DNA from: Solirubrobacteraceae bacterium
GTDB taxonomy: Bacteria > Actinomycetota > Thermoleophilia > Solirubrobacterales > Solirubrobacteraceae
Assembly (NCBI GenBank): GCA_025449845.1
Contig: JANWIP010000019.1
Location: 79,369 to 143,368 of the forward strand
DNA length: 64,000 bases
Reading direction: 5' to 3'
The first letter of the stretch is position 1; the number at the start of each line of letters is the position of its first letter. Positions 34,886-43,917 of this stretch are shown piece after piece. The translations under genes were made by a program, and so were the position numbers. The notes under the pieces are model-generated. The model had not been told where the DNA came from. It made no database searches and saw only the letters and a list, made by a program, of their open reading frames with translations.

Positions 34886-37800
34886 TCAGCGCTCTCCGGG
34901 GGTCTTGCGTGGATACTGGCTCGTGGGCACCTGCACGTTGATCGCCGTGCTCACGATGCGGCTCTGTTCGCTGATGTGCGCTGCCGGATAGCCCTCGCCC
35001 GGGCTTGCGCGCTCGGGGCGGCCGATGTAGCCGAAGTGCATCTCCTCGGGCATGATCTGCATCAGGCGCGGGAACATATGGGCGCGCGCGCCCATATTGC
35101 GCGGCTCCTCCTGCACCCATACGACCTCCTGCAGGTTCGGATAGCTATTCATCAGCTTCAGCACCTGGCCCTCCGGGAAGGGGTAGAGCAGCTCGATCCT
35201 GCCTACTGCCAAGCCTGGGTTCTCCGGGCGCGCCGGGTGGCCTACCAGGTCGTAGTAGATCTTGCCCGTGCACAGCACGAGTCTTGTGACCTTCTCCGGG
35301 TCCACGCCCGGCTCCGCCAGCACCGGCTGAAAGCGCGTCTCCTCCGCCATCTCCTCCACCGTGCTCGCCGCCTGTGGCAGGCGCAGCAGCGACTTCGGCG
35401 TCATGATGATCAGCGGGCGCTCCTTGGCGATCCGCGCCTGGCGGCGCAGCATGTGGAAGTACTGCGCCGGAGTCGTCAGGTTCGCTACGCGGATGTTGCC
35501 CTCCGCTGCGAGTGCGAGGAAGCGCTCCAGGCGGGCGCTTGAGTGCTCGGGGCCTGAGCCCTCGTAGCCGTGGGGCAGCAGCAGTGTCAGTCTTGAGGTC
35601 TGGCCCCACTTCGCCAGGCCCGAGACGATGAACTGGTCCACGATTACCTGCGCGCTGTTCACGAAGTCGCCGAACTGCGCCTCCCACAGCACTAGCGTCT
35701 CGGGGGCTTCCTGGCTGTAGCCATACTCGAAGCCCATGCACGCCAGCTCGGACAGCGGGCTGTTGTGCAGCTCCAGCGGCGCCAGTGCCTCCGGCAGGCT
35801 CTGGATCGGGCACACCGTCTGGCCCGTCTTTGCATCGTGCAGCACCATATGGCGCTGGCTGAACGTGCCGCGCTCGGTGTCCTGGCCCGTCAGGCGGATC
35901 GGCGTGCCCTCGGTCAGCAGCGAGGCGAAGGCCAGTGCCTCCGCGTGCGCCCAGTCCACGCTTGCGTTGGGGGCGTCCGCGCCCGCCGGGCCATTGGCGC
36001 CGGCAGCGGCGGATGCGCCTCCCGCAGAGCCGTTCGTGCTTGCGTCTACCGCCGCCAAAGCCGCGCGTCGGCGCTCCAGCTGCTTCACCAACTTGGGATG
36101 CACCGTGAAGCCCTCGGGCACTCGCAGCAGCTGCTCGCCCAGCTCGCGCAGCTGCGCCGCCGGTACCGCCGTGCTCACATCCGGGCTTTGCGTGCGGTCC
36201 AGCTGATGTTCGCCTGTGCTCTGATCGTCCTCGTGCTCCGCCGCCTCCGCGATCTTGCTCTTCAGGCGCTGATGCAGCAGCGTCAGGTTGTCCCATACTC
36301 CCTGCGCCAGTCGATCCGTCTCCTCCTTGCTCACCACGCCATCGGCCGTCAGGCGCTCTGCCCACAGCTCCGCAACGCGCTTCTTGCCTTTCACCGTCGC
36401 ATACATCTCCGGCTGCGTATACGCCGGCTCGTCGCTCTCGTTATGGCCGAAGCGGCGGTAGCCGATCAGGTCGATCAGCACGTCGTGGCCGAACTCCAGG
36501 CGGAATGCGAACGCCAGTCTTACCGCGCTCATGCACGCTTCCACGTCGTCCGCGTTCACGTGGATGATCGGCACGTCGAAGCCCTTCGCCAGATCCGAGG
36601 CCCAGCGTGTGCTGCGCGCGTCGTCCGGGTCTGTCGTGAAGCCGATCTGGTTGTTCGTGATCAGGTGTACCGTGCCGCCGACCTTGTAGCCGTCCAGGGC
36701 CTGTAGGTTCAGCGTCTCTGCCACCACGCCCTGTGCCGGGAACGCCGCATCGCCGTGGATTGCGATCGGCACCGCCGCGTTCGTATCCTGGTGGGCGTGT
36801 GGTCCCTGGCGCGTCGTCTGTGCCGCGCGCGTCGCGCCCACTACTACTGCTGAGACGTACTCCAGGTGGCTTGGGTTTGACTCCAGGTTGACCTTGATCG
36901 TGTTGCCGTCCGGCAGCGCGTACTCACCGAACGTGCCGTGGTGGTACTTCACATCGCCCGTGCCGCCCTGCGGGATCGTCGTCACCGCCTCCAGCGTTGA
37001 CGCTCCCTCGAACTCCGCGAAAATCGTGTCGTAGCTGCGGCCTAGGTTGTGTGCCAGCACGTTCAAGCGGCCGCGATGGGCCATCCCGATCACCACCTCG
37101 CGCCCGCCGTGCACCGCCGAGAGCTGGATCAGCTCATCGAGCATCGGCACCGTCATGTCCAGGCCCTCGATCGAGAACTGATGCTGGCCGAGGTACGCCT
37201 TGTGCATAAAGCGCTCCAGCGCGTCCACCTCGATCAGCCGCTTCAGCAGCGTCTGCTGCTCGTCTTTGGTCAGCGGCTGACGGAAGGTGCCGGACTCGAT
37301 CTGCTCGCGCAGCCACACCCGCTGGCGGTGGCTTGAGATGTGCTCGATCTCGTAAGCGATCGTGCCGCAGTACGTTTCGCGCAAGTGCGGCAAGGCGTCG
37401 GCCAGCGTCGCCCCCGGCACGTACATGCGCAGGATTTTTGCCGGTATCTGCGCCATCAGCTCTGGCGTCAGCCCGAGCGGTTCGGGGTCGAGTGTCGGGT
37501 CGCCTTCGGGCTCCACGCCTAGTGGGTCCAGGCGCGCCGCCAGGTGGCCGTGCGTGCGGAAGGCTTTCAGCAGCGCCGTCGCCGCCTGCACTGCCTGCAG
37601 CAGCTCCTCGTCCACCGCGCCCTTCGGTGCCTCGCGCGCTGCCTGCGCGGCCGCCGCGGGGGCGGGAACGGCGGGTGTGGGCCCGAGCTCGACTCCAAGC
37701 GAGGCGAACACGCCGTCATAGAAGCCGCGCTCGCCTTGCAGATATTCCTCTATGCGCGCCAGGAAGCGGCCCGACTCTGCTCCCTGGATGATGCGATGGT

Positions 37801-38941
37801 CGTAGGTGGACGTCATCGTCATCACCTTCTCCGCGCCGATCATCGAGCCTACGTTGTTTAGGCCCGGCGGGTAGGCGATCGAGCCTGTCGCTACGATCGT
37901 GCCCTGGCCTGCCATCAGCCTCGGCACCGAGGCGATCGTGCCTAGGCCGCCTGGGTTCGTCAGCGTGATGTTGCCGCCTACCAGGTCCTCGGCCGTCAGC
38001 GTGTTCGTGCGTGCCTTCTCTACTAGCTCGTTGTATGCAGCTAGGAATTCTTTGAACGGCAGCCGCCCCGCGTTGCGGATCACCGGCACCATCAGCGTTC
38101 TGCTCCCGTCCTTCTTCTCCACATCCACAGCTAGACCTAGGTTTACCTGGCCGTCGTCGATGCGGTGGGGCTTGCCTTCGATCGCTTCGTAGTGGTGGGC
38201 CATCACCTGCATGTCATCTGCCGCGCGCGCGATCGCGTAGGCGATCAGGTGTGTGAAGGAGACCTTCTTCTCGGCCGCCTTCAGCTCCTGGCGGCGCGCA
38301 TCCAGGAAGGTCACCGTCAGCGTCCTGAAGCTCGTCGCCGTCGGCACCTGCAGCGACTGCTCCATGTACCGCGCCAGTGCCGCCGCCCCGCCCTTCATCT
38401 GCTGGGCTCCGGGCTGCTCGGTGCTGGTTGCGTTGCCGCTGGTCGGTGTGCCGTTGCCTGCTGCCTCCAGCACGTCGGCCTTCACGATCCGTCCTGCCGG
38501 ACCGCTCCCGGCTACGCCGCTCAGATCCACGCCCTCAACCGCTGCCACTCGCGCTGCCACCGGCGATACGCGCTTGCCGTCCGTATCCGCCGTGCTCGTG
38601 CCATTGCCGGAGGTGGGCTCCTGTGTGGCTTCGGTGGCTTCGGGTGCGTCGCCGGAGGGGGCCTGCGCGGGCGCCGCGCCGTTGGCCGACAGCCGCGCGA
38701 TCACCTGGCCTACCGTCACCGTATCGCCCTCCTGCGCCAGGATCTCAACGACTGTTCCGCTTGCCGGCGAAGGCAGCTCTACATCGACCTTATCGGTCGA
38801 GATCTCGACGATCGTCTCGTCGACCTTGATGAAGTCGCCCACCTTCACGTGCCATTCGAGCACCGTACCCTCGGTGACCGACTCCCCCGCGGCCGGCGTT
38901 ACGACATCTATCGTCTCCGAGGTCGTTGTGCCCGTGGCCAT
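34886..38941 (-). CDS. kgd: fused 2-oxoglutarate dehydrogenase: lipoyl-PSBD-E2o catalytic-E1o
   Basis: A 1351-residue multifunctional enzyme of the TCA cycle. Domains in order: a lipoyl domain at ~8-88 with lipoyl-lysine Lys51 in STDKVDVE; an Ala/Thr-rich linker; a peripheral-subunit-binding domain at ~123-158 (SPVAARVAAVEGVDLSG); an E2 acyltransferase domain ending in YDHRIIQGAESG, the actinobacterial form of the active-site His motif; and a large thiamine-diphosphate E1 (GDAAFPAQGVVAETLN, NNQIGFTT). It decarboxylates 2-oxoglutarate and transfers succinyl to CoA, using a separate E3. Mycobacterial and corynebacterial homologues are reported to lack the N-terminal lipoyl domain, so this complete version is noteworthy. 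The ATG at 38941 begins a canonical lipoyl-domain N-terminus. A Gly/Ala/Asn-rich insert lies within E1. Confidence 0.95.
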   Translation of the reverse strand: MATGTTTSETIDVVTPAAGESVTEGTVLEWHVKVGDFIKVDETIVEISTDKVDVELPSPASGTVVEILAQEGDTVTVGQVIARLSANGAAPAQAPSGDAPEATEATQEPTSGNGTSTADTDGKRVSPVAARVAAVEGVDLSGVAGSGPAGRIVKADVLEAAGNGTPTSGNATSTEQPGAQQMKGGAAALARYMEQSLQVPTATSFRTLTVTFLDARRQELKAAEKKVSFTHLIAYAIARAADDMQVMAHHYEAIEGKPHRIDDGQVNLGLAVDVEKKDGSRTLMVPVIRNAGRLPFKEFLAAYNELVEKARTNTLTAEDLVGGNITLTNPGGLGTIASVPRLMAGQGTIVATGSIAYPPGLNNVGSMIGAEKVMTMTSTYDHRIIQGAESGRFLARIEEYLQGERGFYDGVFASLGVELGPTPAVPAPAAAAQAAREAPKGAVDEELLQAVQAATALLKAFRTHGHLAARLDPLGVEPEGDPTLDPEPLGLTPELMAQIPAKILRMYVPGATLADALPHLRETYCGTIAYEIEHISSHRQRVWLREQIESGTFRQPLTKDEQQTLLKRLIEVDALERFMHKAYLGQHQFSIEGLDMTVPMLDELIQLSAVHGGREVVIGMAHRGRLNVLAHNLGRSYDTIFAEFEGASTLEAVTTIPQGGTGDVKYHHGTFGEYALPDGNTIKVNLESNPSHLEYVSAVVVGATRAAQTTRQGPHAHQDTNAAVPIAIHGDAAFPAQGVVAETLNLQALDGYKVGGTVHLITNNQIGFTTDPDDARSTRWASDLAKGFDVPIIHVNADDVEACMSAVRLAFAFRLEFGHDVLIDLIGYRRFGHNESDEPAYTQPEMYATVKGKKRVAELWAERLTADGVVSKEETDRLAQGVWDNLTLLHQRLKSKIAEAAEHEDDQSTGEHQLDRTQSPDVSTAVPAAQLRELGEQLLRVPEGFTVHPKLVKQLERRRAALAAVDASTNGSAGGASAAAGANGPAGADAPNASVDWAHAEALAFASLLTEGTPIRLTGQDTERGTFSQRHMVLHDAKTGQTVCPIQSLPEALAPLELHNSPLSELACMGFEYGYSQEAPETLVLWEAQFGDFVNSAQVIVDQFIVSGLAKWGQTSRLTLLLPHGYEGSGPEHSSARLERFLALAAEGNIRVANLTTPAQYFHMLRRQARIAKERPLIIMTPKSLLRLPQAASTVEEMAEETRFQPVLAEPGVDPEKVTRLVLCTGKIYYDLVGHPARPENPGLAVGRIELLYPFPEGQVLKLMNSYPNLQEVVWVQEEPRNMGARAHMFPRLMQIMPEEMHFGYIGRPERASPGEGYPAAHISEQSRIVSTAINVQVPTSQYPRKTPGER

Positions 38942-39001
38942 CTCTTCCCTTCACTCTAGCGCTCCCGGTGGGCGGACCGTCGCGGTCCACCGACCATTTC
39001 A

Positions 39002-39298
39002 TTAATTGCAACTCGCCTCTCGCGTGCGCTCTTCGCGCGTGAACTCGTAGCTGCCGAAGAATGGTCCGATCCCGCCCAGCACCGCCACCGCTACCGCCAG
39101 GCGCAGCGACACGATGCGCGCGCGTGCTGCCGCTATGCACGCCAGCGACATCGCGATCCACAGGATGCCGTGCGTGAAGCCCAGCACGGTCGTCGTCGGC
39201 TCCGGCTTGCCGATTGCGAACGCGCACACCAGCAGGGCCAGATAGATGCACGAGTGCGTGAACGACGTCCACTTCAGGACGCCGAACGCCGGGCTCAC
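39002..39298 (-). CDS. DUF3817-type small membrane protein
   Basis: A 98-residue protein with three transmembrane helices: FTHSCIYLALLVCAFAIG, HGILWIAMSLACIAAA and LRLAVAVAVLGGIGPFFG. The WTSFTHSCIYLALLV and GFTHGILW motifs and the length fit DUF3817 proteins, which have no assigned function. The GTG at 39298 overlaps the stop of the Nudix gene (GTGA), which fixes the start and indicates coupling. Confidence 0.82.
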   Translation of the reverse strand: MSPAFGVLKWTSFTHSCIYLALLVCAFAIGKPEPTTTVLGFTHGILWIAMSLACIAAARARIVSLRLAVAVAVLGGIGPFFGSYEFTREERTREASCN

Positions 39299-39972
39299 TC
39301 CGCCAGCCAGCGCGCCATCCGGCGCAGGCTTTCCTCGGCCTCCTCGGGCCATTCCTCGATCTCGCTTGGCCACCATGCGTGTTCGTCGTGCTCGGGATCG
39401 CGCACCACCTCTGCGCCTGGTGGCAGCCACGCCTGGCCCACGAACATCACCATGCCGTGGGGCAGCCTGATCAGCGCCTCGCCTTGTACGCGCTGTGGCG
39501 TCACCGACCACTCCTCCCACAGCTCTCGCGTGAGCGTGTCCGCCGGGTTCTCGCCCAGGTCCACCGCGCCGCCTGCGCCTAGTGCCCAGCGGCCTGCCCA
39601 TGAGCTCAGCCACGGCGCGCGACGGCCTGCCAGCCAGCGGCCGTCCGCGCTGCGCGTTACGCACAGCGCCGCCACACTATGTGATGCGTCGCCTTCCACC
39701 AGCCTCAGCGCCCACCGCAGCGGCTGCAGGTCCATCTCGATGCCTTCTGGGCCCTCCCTGTAATCCACCAGGCGTGCGCTCACGCCATCATGGCTCGGGC
39801 TCCCGCGCTCGCGCAGCGCCGCGATCGCCGCGTCCGCTGCCTCCGCGTGTGCTTGTGGGGGCTCAAAGCGCTCGTCCAGCCAGTTCACCTGCACCTGCTC
39901 CAGCGGCCACGGGCCGCGCGCCAGGATCTCTGGCTGCTCAGTTGTCTCGGTGGGGCGGGGGGTGGTGGACAT
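39295..39972 (-). CDS. Nudix hydrolase
   Basis: A 225-residue protein. The Nudix box runs from GAVDLGENPADTLTRELWEE: G-x5-E-x7-RE-x2-EE is intact, although the usual Gly after the box is Ser. It hydrolyses a nucleoside diphosphate linked to some other moiety; the substrate is unknown. The N-terminal ~110 residues form an additional domain with no family I recognise. The ATG at 39972 (MSTTPRP) is plausible but nearly touches the start of the divergent oxidase gene, so one of the two starts is probably further in. Confidence 0.82.
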   Translation of the reverse strand: MSTTPRPTETTEQPEILARGPWPLEQVQVNWLDERFEPPQAHAEAADAAIAALRERGSPSHDGVSARLVDYREGPEGIEMDLQPLRWALRLVEGDASHSVAALCVTRSADGRWLAGRRAPWLSSWAGRWALGAGGAVDLGENPADTLTRELWEEWSVTPQRVQGEALIRLPHGMVMFVGQAWLPPGAEVVRDPEHDEHAWWPSEIEEWPEEAEESLRRMARWLAE

Positions 39973-41797
39973 GCAGCTCATAAGGCTAGTGGGCATAGAC
40001 TCGGAATTCGTGACCAACCGTGCGCACAAGCATTGGGGCTGGGGTTTTGCCGACCAGCAGCCTGGGCCGTTGGAGTTGCGTGCCGCGGCATCCGGTGTGG
40101 CCGCGCATCTTGGCTTTGGAGCGCTTGAGGTCGAGGACCCTTTGCTGCTTGCCGATGTGCGCCTTGCGCCTGTGCGGCTGCCGATCCCCGCTGCGCTTGC
40201 CGAGTTCTGTGCCGCTGATGTTCATGCTCGCGCCTCGCACGCCTTGGGTAAGTCCTACCCCGAGGTCGTGCTTGGATTTCGTGGGCATTTCGACCATCCG
40301 CCTGACTTCGTTGCCTATCCACGCTCGGATGCTGAGATCGAGCGCGTGCTTGAGTGGTGCTCGGCTGAGCGCGTCGCCGTGATTCCCTTTGGCGGTGGCA
40401 CCAGTGTCGTCGGTGGTGTTCGCCCGGAAGTGCCTTCCTACTGCAACGGTGCCATCTCGCTTGACCTGCGCCGGCTCGATCGCCTGCTTGAGCTCGACCC
40501 TGTTTCTCGCTCCGCGCGCATCCAGGCCGGTGCCTGCGGGCCTCGCCTGGAGGAGCAGTTGGCAGAGCACGGTTTCACCTTGCGTCACTTTCCTCAGTCT
40601 TTTGAGTACGCCACGCTCGGTGGCTGGCTTGCCACGCGTGCCGCCGGGCATTTCGCCACGCTCTGGACTCACATCGAGGACATGACCGAGTCTGTCCGCG
40701 CTTTGACTCCGCTTGGTGTCTGGGAGTCTCGGCGGCTCCCCGGCTCCGGTGCCGGAATCAGCCCCGATCGCATGCTCTGCGGCTCGGAGGGGACGCTCGG
40801 GGTTATTGCCGACGCTTGGCTGCGTGTCTTGCCTCGGCCGCTGCATAAGCGCTCCGCCGCGGTTGCCTTTGATTGTTTCTCAACTGGCGTCGATTGCGTA
40901 CGTGCGCTTTCCCAGTCTGGTCTGCATCCTGCCAACTGCCGCCTCATCGATCCGCGCGAGGCGCGTCTCACGATGGCTGGTGATGGCTCCCGCGCGTTGC
41001 TTCTTCTCGGCTTCGAGTCCGCCGATCATCCAGTTGACCATTACATGGATCGCGCGCTTGAATTGTGCCGCGCGCATGGGGGGGAGGTGTCGGAGCGATC
41101 AAAGCGGCGCCGGGAGGGCGGCGTTGGTGCTGGCGGCGATGGGGCTGGCGGCGATGGGGCTGGCGGCGATGGGGCGGATGCCGTTGGCTCCTGGCGTCAG
41201 GCATTTCTTGGCGCTCCCTACATGCGGGATCTCTTCGTGGCCACCGGCGTTCTCAGCGAAACCTTCGAGACTGCCATCACCTGGGAGCGCTTCTCCGCTT
41301 TTCACGAGCGCGTCACCGCTGCCGCCGAGGAGGCTTTGCGCGAGGTGTGCCAGGGGGGCAGCGCGGGAGTCGGGGGTCGTGGACCTGCTGCTGGGCAGGT
41401 CTCCTGCCGCTTCACTCACGTCTACCCTGACGGCCCCGCCGCCTACTTCACCGTAATTGCCCCGGCCTCGCGTGGCGAGGAGGTCGAGCAGTGGTGGGCG
41501 ATCAAGCGCGCCGTCTCCGATGCCATCATCGACGCCGGTGGCACCATCACTCACCATCACGCCGTCGGGCGCGATCACCGGCCTTGGTATGACCGCCAGC
41601 GGCCTGAGCCCTTCGCTGCCGCTCTGCGCGGGGCCAAGGCTGCCGTCGATCCGCACGGCATCATGAATCCCGGCGTGCTCATCGATCCGCTTCCCGGTCC
41701 TCTCGATCCGCCTCCTGGTCCGCTTCTCGATCCGCTTTCCGATCCGCCTCCTAGTCCGCTTCTCGATCCGCCCGGCTCTTTGGGTTCCCCAGCGTGA
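39971..41797 (+). CDS. FAD-linked oxidase, alkyldihydroxyacetonephosphate synthase-like
   Basis: About 608 residues. The FAD-binding (PCMH) domain has PFGGGTSVVGG, then FPQSFEYATLGGWLATRAAGH and GSEGTLGVI. The C-terminal domain has the ITHHHAVGRDH motif and ends NPGVLIDP. The His-rich motif and the TLGGWLATR segment point to the AGPS branch, which forms ether bonds from acyl-DHAP and fatty alcohol, over glycolate or lactate oxidases. Start choice among the ATG at 39971, GTG 39989 and GTG 40010 is open. Tandem repeats lie within the gene (41131-41175; 41705-41776). Coupled by GTGA to the next gene. Confidence 0.82.
   Translation: MQLIRLVGIDSEFVTNRAHKHWGWGFADQQPGPLELRAAASGVAAHLGFGALEVEDPLLLADVRLAPVRLPIPAALAEFCAADVHARASHALGKSYPEVVLGFRGHFDHPPDFVAYPRSDAEIERVLEWCSAERVAVIPFGGGTSVVGGVRPEVPSYCNGAISLDLRRLDRLLELDPVSRSARIQAGACGPRLEEQLAEHGFTLRHFPQSFEYATLGGWLATRAAGHFATLWTHIEDMTESVRALTPLGVWESRRLPGSGAGISPDRMLCGSEGTLGVIADAWLRVLPRPLHKRSAAVAFDCFSTGVDCVRALSQSGLHPANCRLIDPREARLTMAGDGSRALLLLGFESADHPVDHYMDRALELCRAHGGEVSERSKRRREGGVGAGGDGAGGDGAGGDGADAVGSWRQAFLGAPYMRDLFVATGVLSETFETAITWERFSAFHERVTAAAEEALREVCQGGSAGVGGRGPAAGQVSCRFTHVYPDGPAAYFTVIAPASRGEEVEQWWAIKRAVSDAIIDAGGTITHHHAVGRDHRPWYDRQRPEPFAAALRGAKAAVDPHGIMNPGVLIDPLPGPLDPPPGPLLDPLSDPPPSPLLDPPGSLGSPA
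41131..41175. repeat. three perfect 15-bp tandem repeats inside the FAD oxidase gene
   Basis: TGGCGGCGATGGGGC occurs three times without change at 41131, 41146 and 41161. The repeats are in frame and add a Gly/Asp/Ala-rich loop to the enzyme. This is a typical product of slipped-strand expansion. Confidence 0.9.
41705..41776. repeat. two 36-bp tandem repeats at the 3' end of the FAD oxidase gene
   Basis: A unit beginning GATCCGCCTCCT recurs at 41705 and 41741 with few differences. The repeats are in frame and produce the Pro/Leu/Asp-rich C-terminal tail beyond the normal end of the family. Confidence 0.8.
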
Positions 41798-42687
41798 CTC
41801 CGTCCATCGCCGTGCTTGGACCCGGGGGCGTCGGGGGGCTCATCGCGGCCGCGCTCGACTGCGCTGGTGTGCCCGTCACCATCGTCGCCAGGGACTCCAC
41901 CGCGGCTGTCATCGATGAAGTCGGGCTGCGTGTCAGCAGCGTGCGCCTTGGTGAGCTCGTTGCCCATCCCCGCGTGGTCGGCCGTCTGGAGGAGCCGGTT
42001 GATGTGCTTGTTGTGGCTACTAAGGCGATCGGGCTCGATCGGGCCTTGGAGCGCATCGCCGCTGCGCCTGCGCTGGTCTTGCCGCTGCTCAACGGTCTCG
42101 ATCATCTGCCTCTGCTGCGCGCGCGCTTTGGTAATGAGACCGTAGTTGCTGGCACCATCCGTGTTGAGGCCGACCGGCCTGAGCCGGGGGTCGTGGTGCA
42201 CACAAGTCCCTTCCTGCGTGTGGATATGGCAAGTCGCTATGCCAGCGCCAGCGAGGGCATGGGGGTGCTTGCACAGACTCTCACCGACGCCGGCATCCCC
42301 GCGCGCGTCGGAGACTCTGAGCCGCAGGTCATGTGGTCCAAGCTGGTGCGCCTCAACGCTCTTGCCTGCACCACCAGCGCCTTCGACAAGCTGCTCGGAG
42401 AGATCCGCGATACGCCCGAGTTGCGCGATCAGCTCGTTGGTGCCATCGAGGAGGGCTGCGCCGTTGCTCTTGCTGAAGGGGCCGTCATGGACTCCGGCGA
42501 TCCTCTCGGGGAACTCAATCAGGCCCATGCCACGCTCGGCAGCTCCATGCAGCGCGACATCGCCGCGGGTCGTACCCCCGAGCTCGATGCCATCCCCGGG
42601 GCCGTCCTGCGTGCCGGGGCTCGTCATGGCGTGGATTGCCCCACGATCCAGCGCCTCGTGGCGATGATCGCCGCGCGTGTCAGCTAG
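41794..42687 (+). CDS. 2-dehydropantoate 2-reductase (ketopantoate reductase) family protein
   Basis: A 297-residue NAD(P)H-dependent reductase. The Rossmann motif GPGGVGG is at residues 9-15. The central ATKAIGLDRAL and the C-terminal-domain segment WSKLVRLNALACTTSAF match the catalytic Lys regions of PanE-type enzymes. If it is true PanE it makes pantoate for CoA. Many family members in actinobacteria have other 2-keto substrates, so no gene symbol is given. The GTG start overlaps the upstream stop (GTGA). Confidence 0.85.
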   Translation: MTPSIAVLGPGGVGGLIAAALDCAGVPVTIVARDSTAAVIDEVGLRVSSVRLGELVAHPRVVGRLEEPVDVLVVATKAIGLDRALERIAAAPALVLPLLNGLDHLPLLRARFGNETVVAGTIRVEADRPEPGVVVHTSPFLRVDMASRYASASEGMGVLAQTLTDAGIPARVGDSEPQVMWSKLVRLNALACTTSAFDKLLGEIRDTPELRDQLVGAIEEGCAVALAEGAVMDSGDPLGELNQAHATLGSSMQRDIAAGRTPELDAIPGAVLRAGARHGVDCPTIQRLVAMIAARVS

Positions 42688-42690
42688 GTA

Positions 42691-42772
42691 GGGGGAGATA
42701 AAGGGCGGGGGAAGATAAAGGGCGGTGGATAGGTAGAGAAAAAACGGTGGATGTGCGCATATGCGCACATCC
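42691..42772. repeat. tandem purine-rich repeat and 24-bp perfect palindrome
   Basis: GGGGGAGATAAAGGGC at 42691-42706 is repeated as GGGGGAAGATAAAGGGC at 42707-42723. A 24-bp perfect palindrome with no loop follows at 42749-42772: the half-site GGATGTGCGCAT meets its reverse complement. It lies between convergent genes, so it may terminate both, or it may be a dimeric protein site. Confidence 0.75.
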
Positions 42773-42828
42773 GGCGCAAATGAAGTGGCTCTTCGCGGCG
42801 TGGTCCTTCGGAGGTTGATCCGAATGGC

Positions 42829-43161
42829 CTACCGCTCGTAAGGCGGAAACGGAGACACGACAGGTGCGCCGGCCGGAATCGCTTCGGTGGCGATTGCCTC
42901 CACTGCCTGCTCCTCTGCCTCCGTCAGCTCCTCATCGTGCTGGCCGTCGCACAGCACGCGGAAGTTGCCCGTCACGCCACTGTCGGCGTGAATCGTGATG
43001 CCGGGCAGGATCTCCTCACCCTCCTCGAAGCCCAGGCGCTCCATGTCGAAGTGCGCCAGGCCGATGCCGTGGGCGTTGTGAGTCGGGTTCTCGCGGTCGT
43101 GTGACGCCACGGCCTGCGCGAAGCGCTCCAGGTTCTTGGCGATCTTGCCTGTGTCCGCCAT
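42829..43161 (-). CDS. conserved-looking small protein of unknown function
   Basis: 110 residues, acidic, no membrane segment or signal peptide. The N-terminal helix (AKNLERFAQAVASHD) is followed by mixed alpha/beta sequence with several Gly-Glu turns and a C-terminal Pro-rich end. The ATG at 43161 lies within an AAGGGAG context. It is divergent from the TenA-like gene. I do not recognise a family. Codon use looks native. Confidence 0.65.
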   Translation of the reverse strand: MADTGKIAKNLERFAQAVASHDRENPTHNAHGIGLAHFDMERLGFEEGEEILPGITIHADSGVTGNFRVLCDGQHDEELTEAEEQAVEAIATEAIPAGAPVVSPFPPYER

Positions 43162-43248
43162 CTCCCTTGGAGGTTAGCTGTCAGCCGGCCTCGGGCGTAC
43201 CATGCCGAGACCACCACACGACCCACGGCGACCTAGGGGGAAACCACG

Positions 43249-43917
43249 ATGGACATCTTTGATCTTCTCGATGCGGCACGCATTCACACCAACGTGCTTG
43301 AGCATCCGTTTTATCAGCGCTGGAACGCGGGGGCGCTGGCGCCGCAGGAGCTCAGCTTCTACGCCGGCGAGTATCGCCACGCGGTCGTCGCGCTCGCCGA
43401 TGCCTCCCAGCTGGCCGCTACCAAGGCTGGTCCTGAGCATGCCGCAACGCTCAATAGGCACGCCGCCGAGGAGGTCAGTCACATCGAGCTCTGGGACGAC
43501 TTCGCTCGGGCCGTTGGGGCCGAGGGGCTTGGAGTTGAGGGACTCGGACCTGAAGGACTGGGCCGGGAGCCGCTGGCGCAGACGCGCGAGTGCGCCGTGT
43601 CCTGGACCGCCGGTGCGGATCTGCTTGAGCACCTTGCAGTGCTCTACACCGTCGAGGCTTCCCAGCCGGCAATCTCCACCACCAAGCTGCACGGCCTTAG
43701 GACTCACTACGGGGTTGCCGAGGACTCCACCGGACTCGATTACTTCAAGCTGCATGCCACGCTCGATGTCGAGCACGCGCGCCAGGCACGCGGATTGATC
43801 TCCGAGCTGGCCGAGGACTCAGACGTCGAGCGGATGCTTGCTCGGGCCGAGGCTGCGCTGCGGGGGAACTGGACGCTGCTTGACGGCGTCGAGGAGCGCC
43901 GGCTGGTTACGGCGTAA
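43249..43917 (+). CDS. TenA/PqqC-like heme-oxygenase-fold protein (iron-containing redox enzyme type)
   Basis: A 222-residue all-helical protein. FYAGEYRHAVVALADA (~43-58), HAAEEVSHIELWDDF (~72-86), YTVEASQPAISTTKLHGL and FKLHATLDVEHARQ carry the Glu/His pattern of the heme-oxygenase-like di-metal oxidase/CADD group. Possible jobs include metal-dependent oxidation in cofactor synthesis, but TenA-type thiaminase cannot be excluded. A short GLG-x-E repeat (GLGVEGLGPEGLG, ~93-105) is an in-frame minisatellite between helices. The stop codon lies in a 41-bp tandem repeat shared with the convergent gene. Confidence 0.7.
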   Translation: MDIFDLLDAARIHTNVLEHPFYQRWNAGALAPQELSFYAGEYRHAVVALADASQLAATKAGPEHAATLNRHAAEEVSHIELWDDFARAVGAEGLGVEGLGPEGLGREPLAQTRECAVSWTAGADLLEHLAVLYTVEASQPAISTTKLHGLRTHYGVAEDSTGLDYFKLHATLDVEHARQARGLISELAEDSDVERMLARAEAALRGNWTLLDGVEERRLVTA

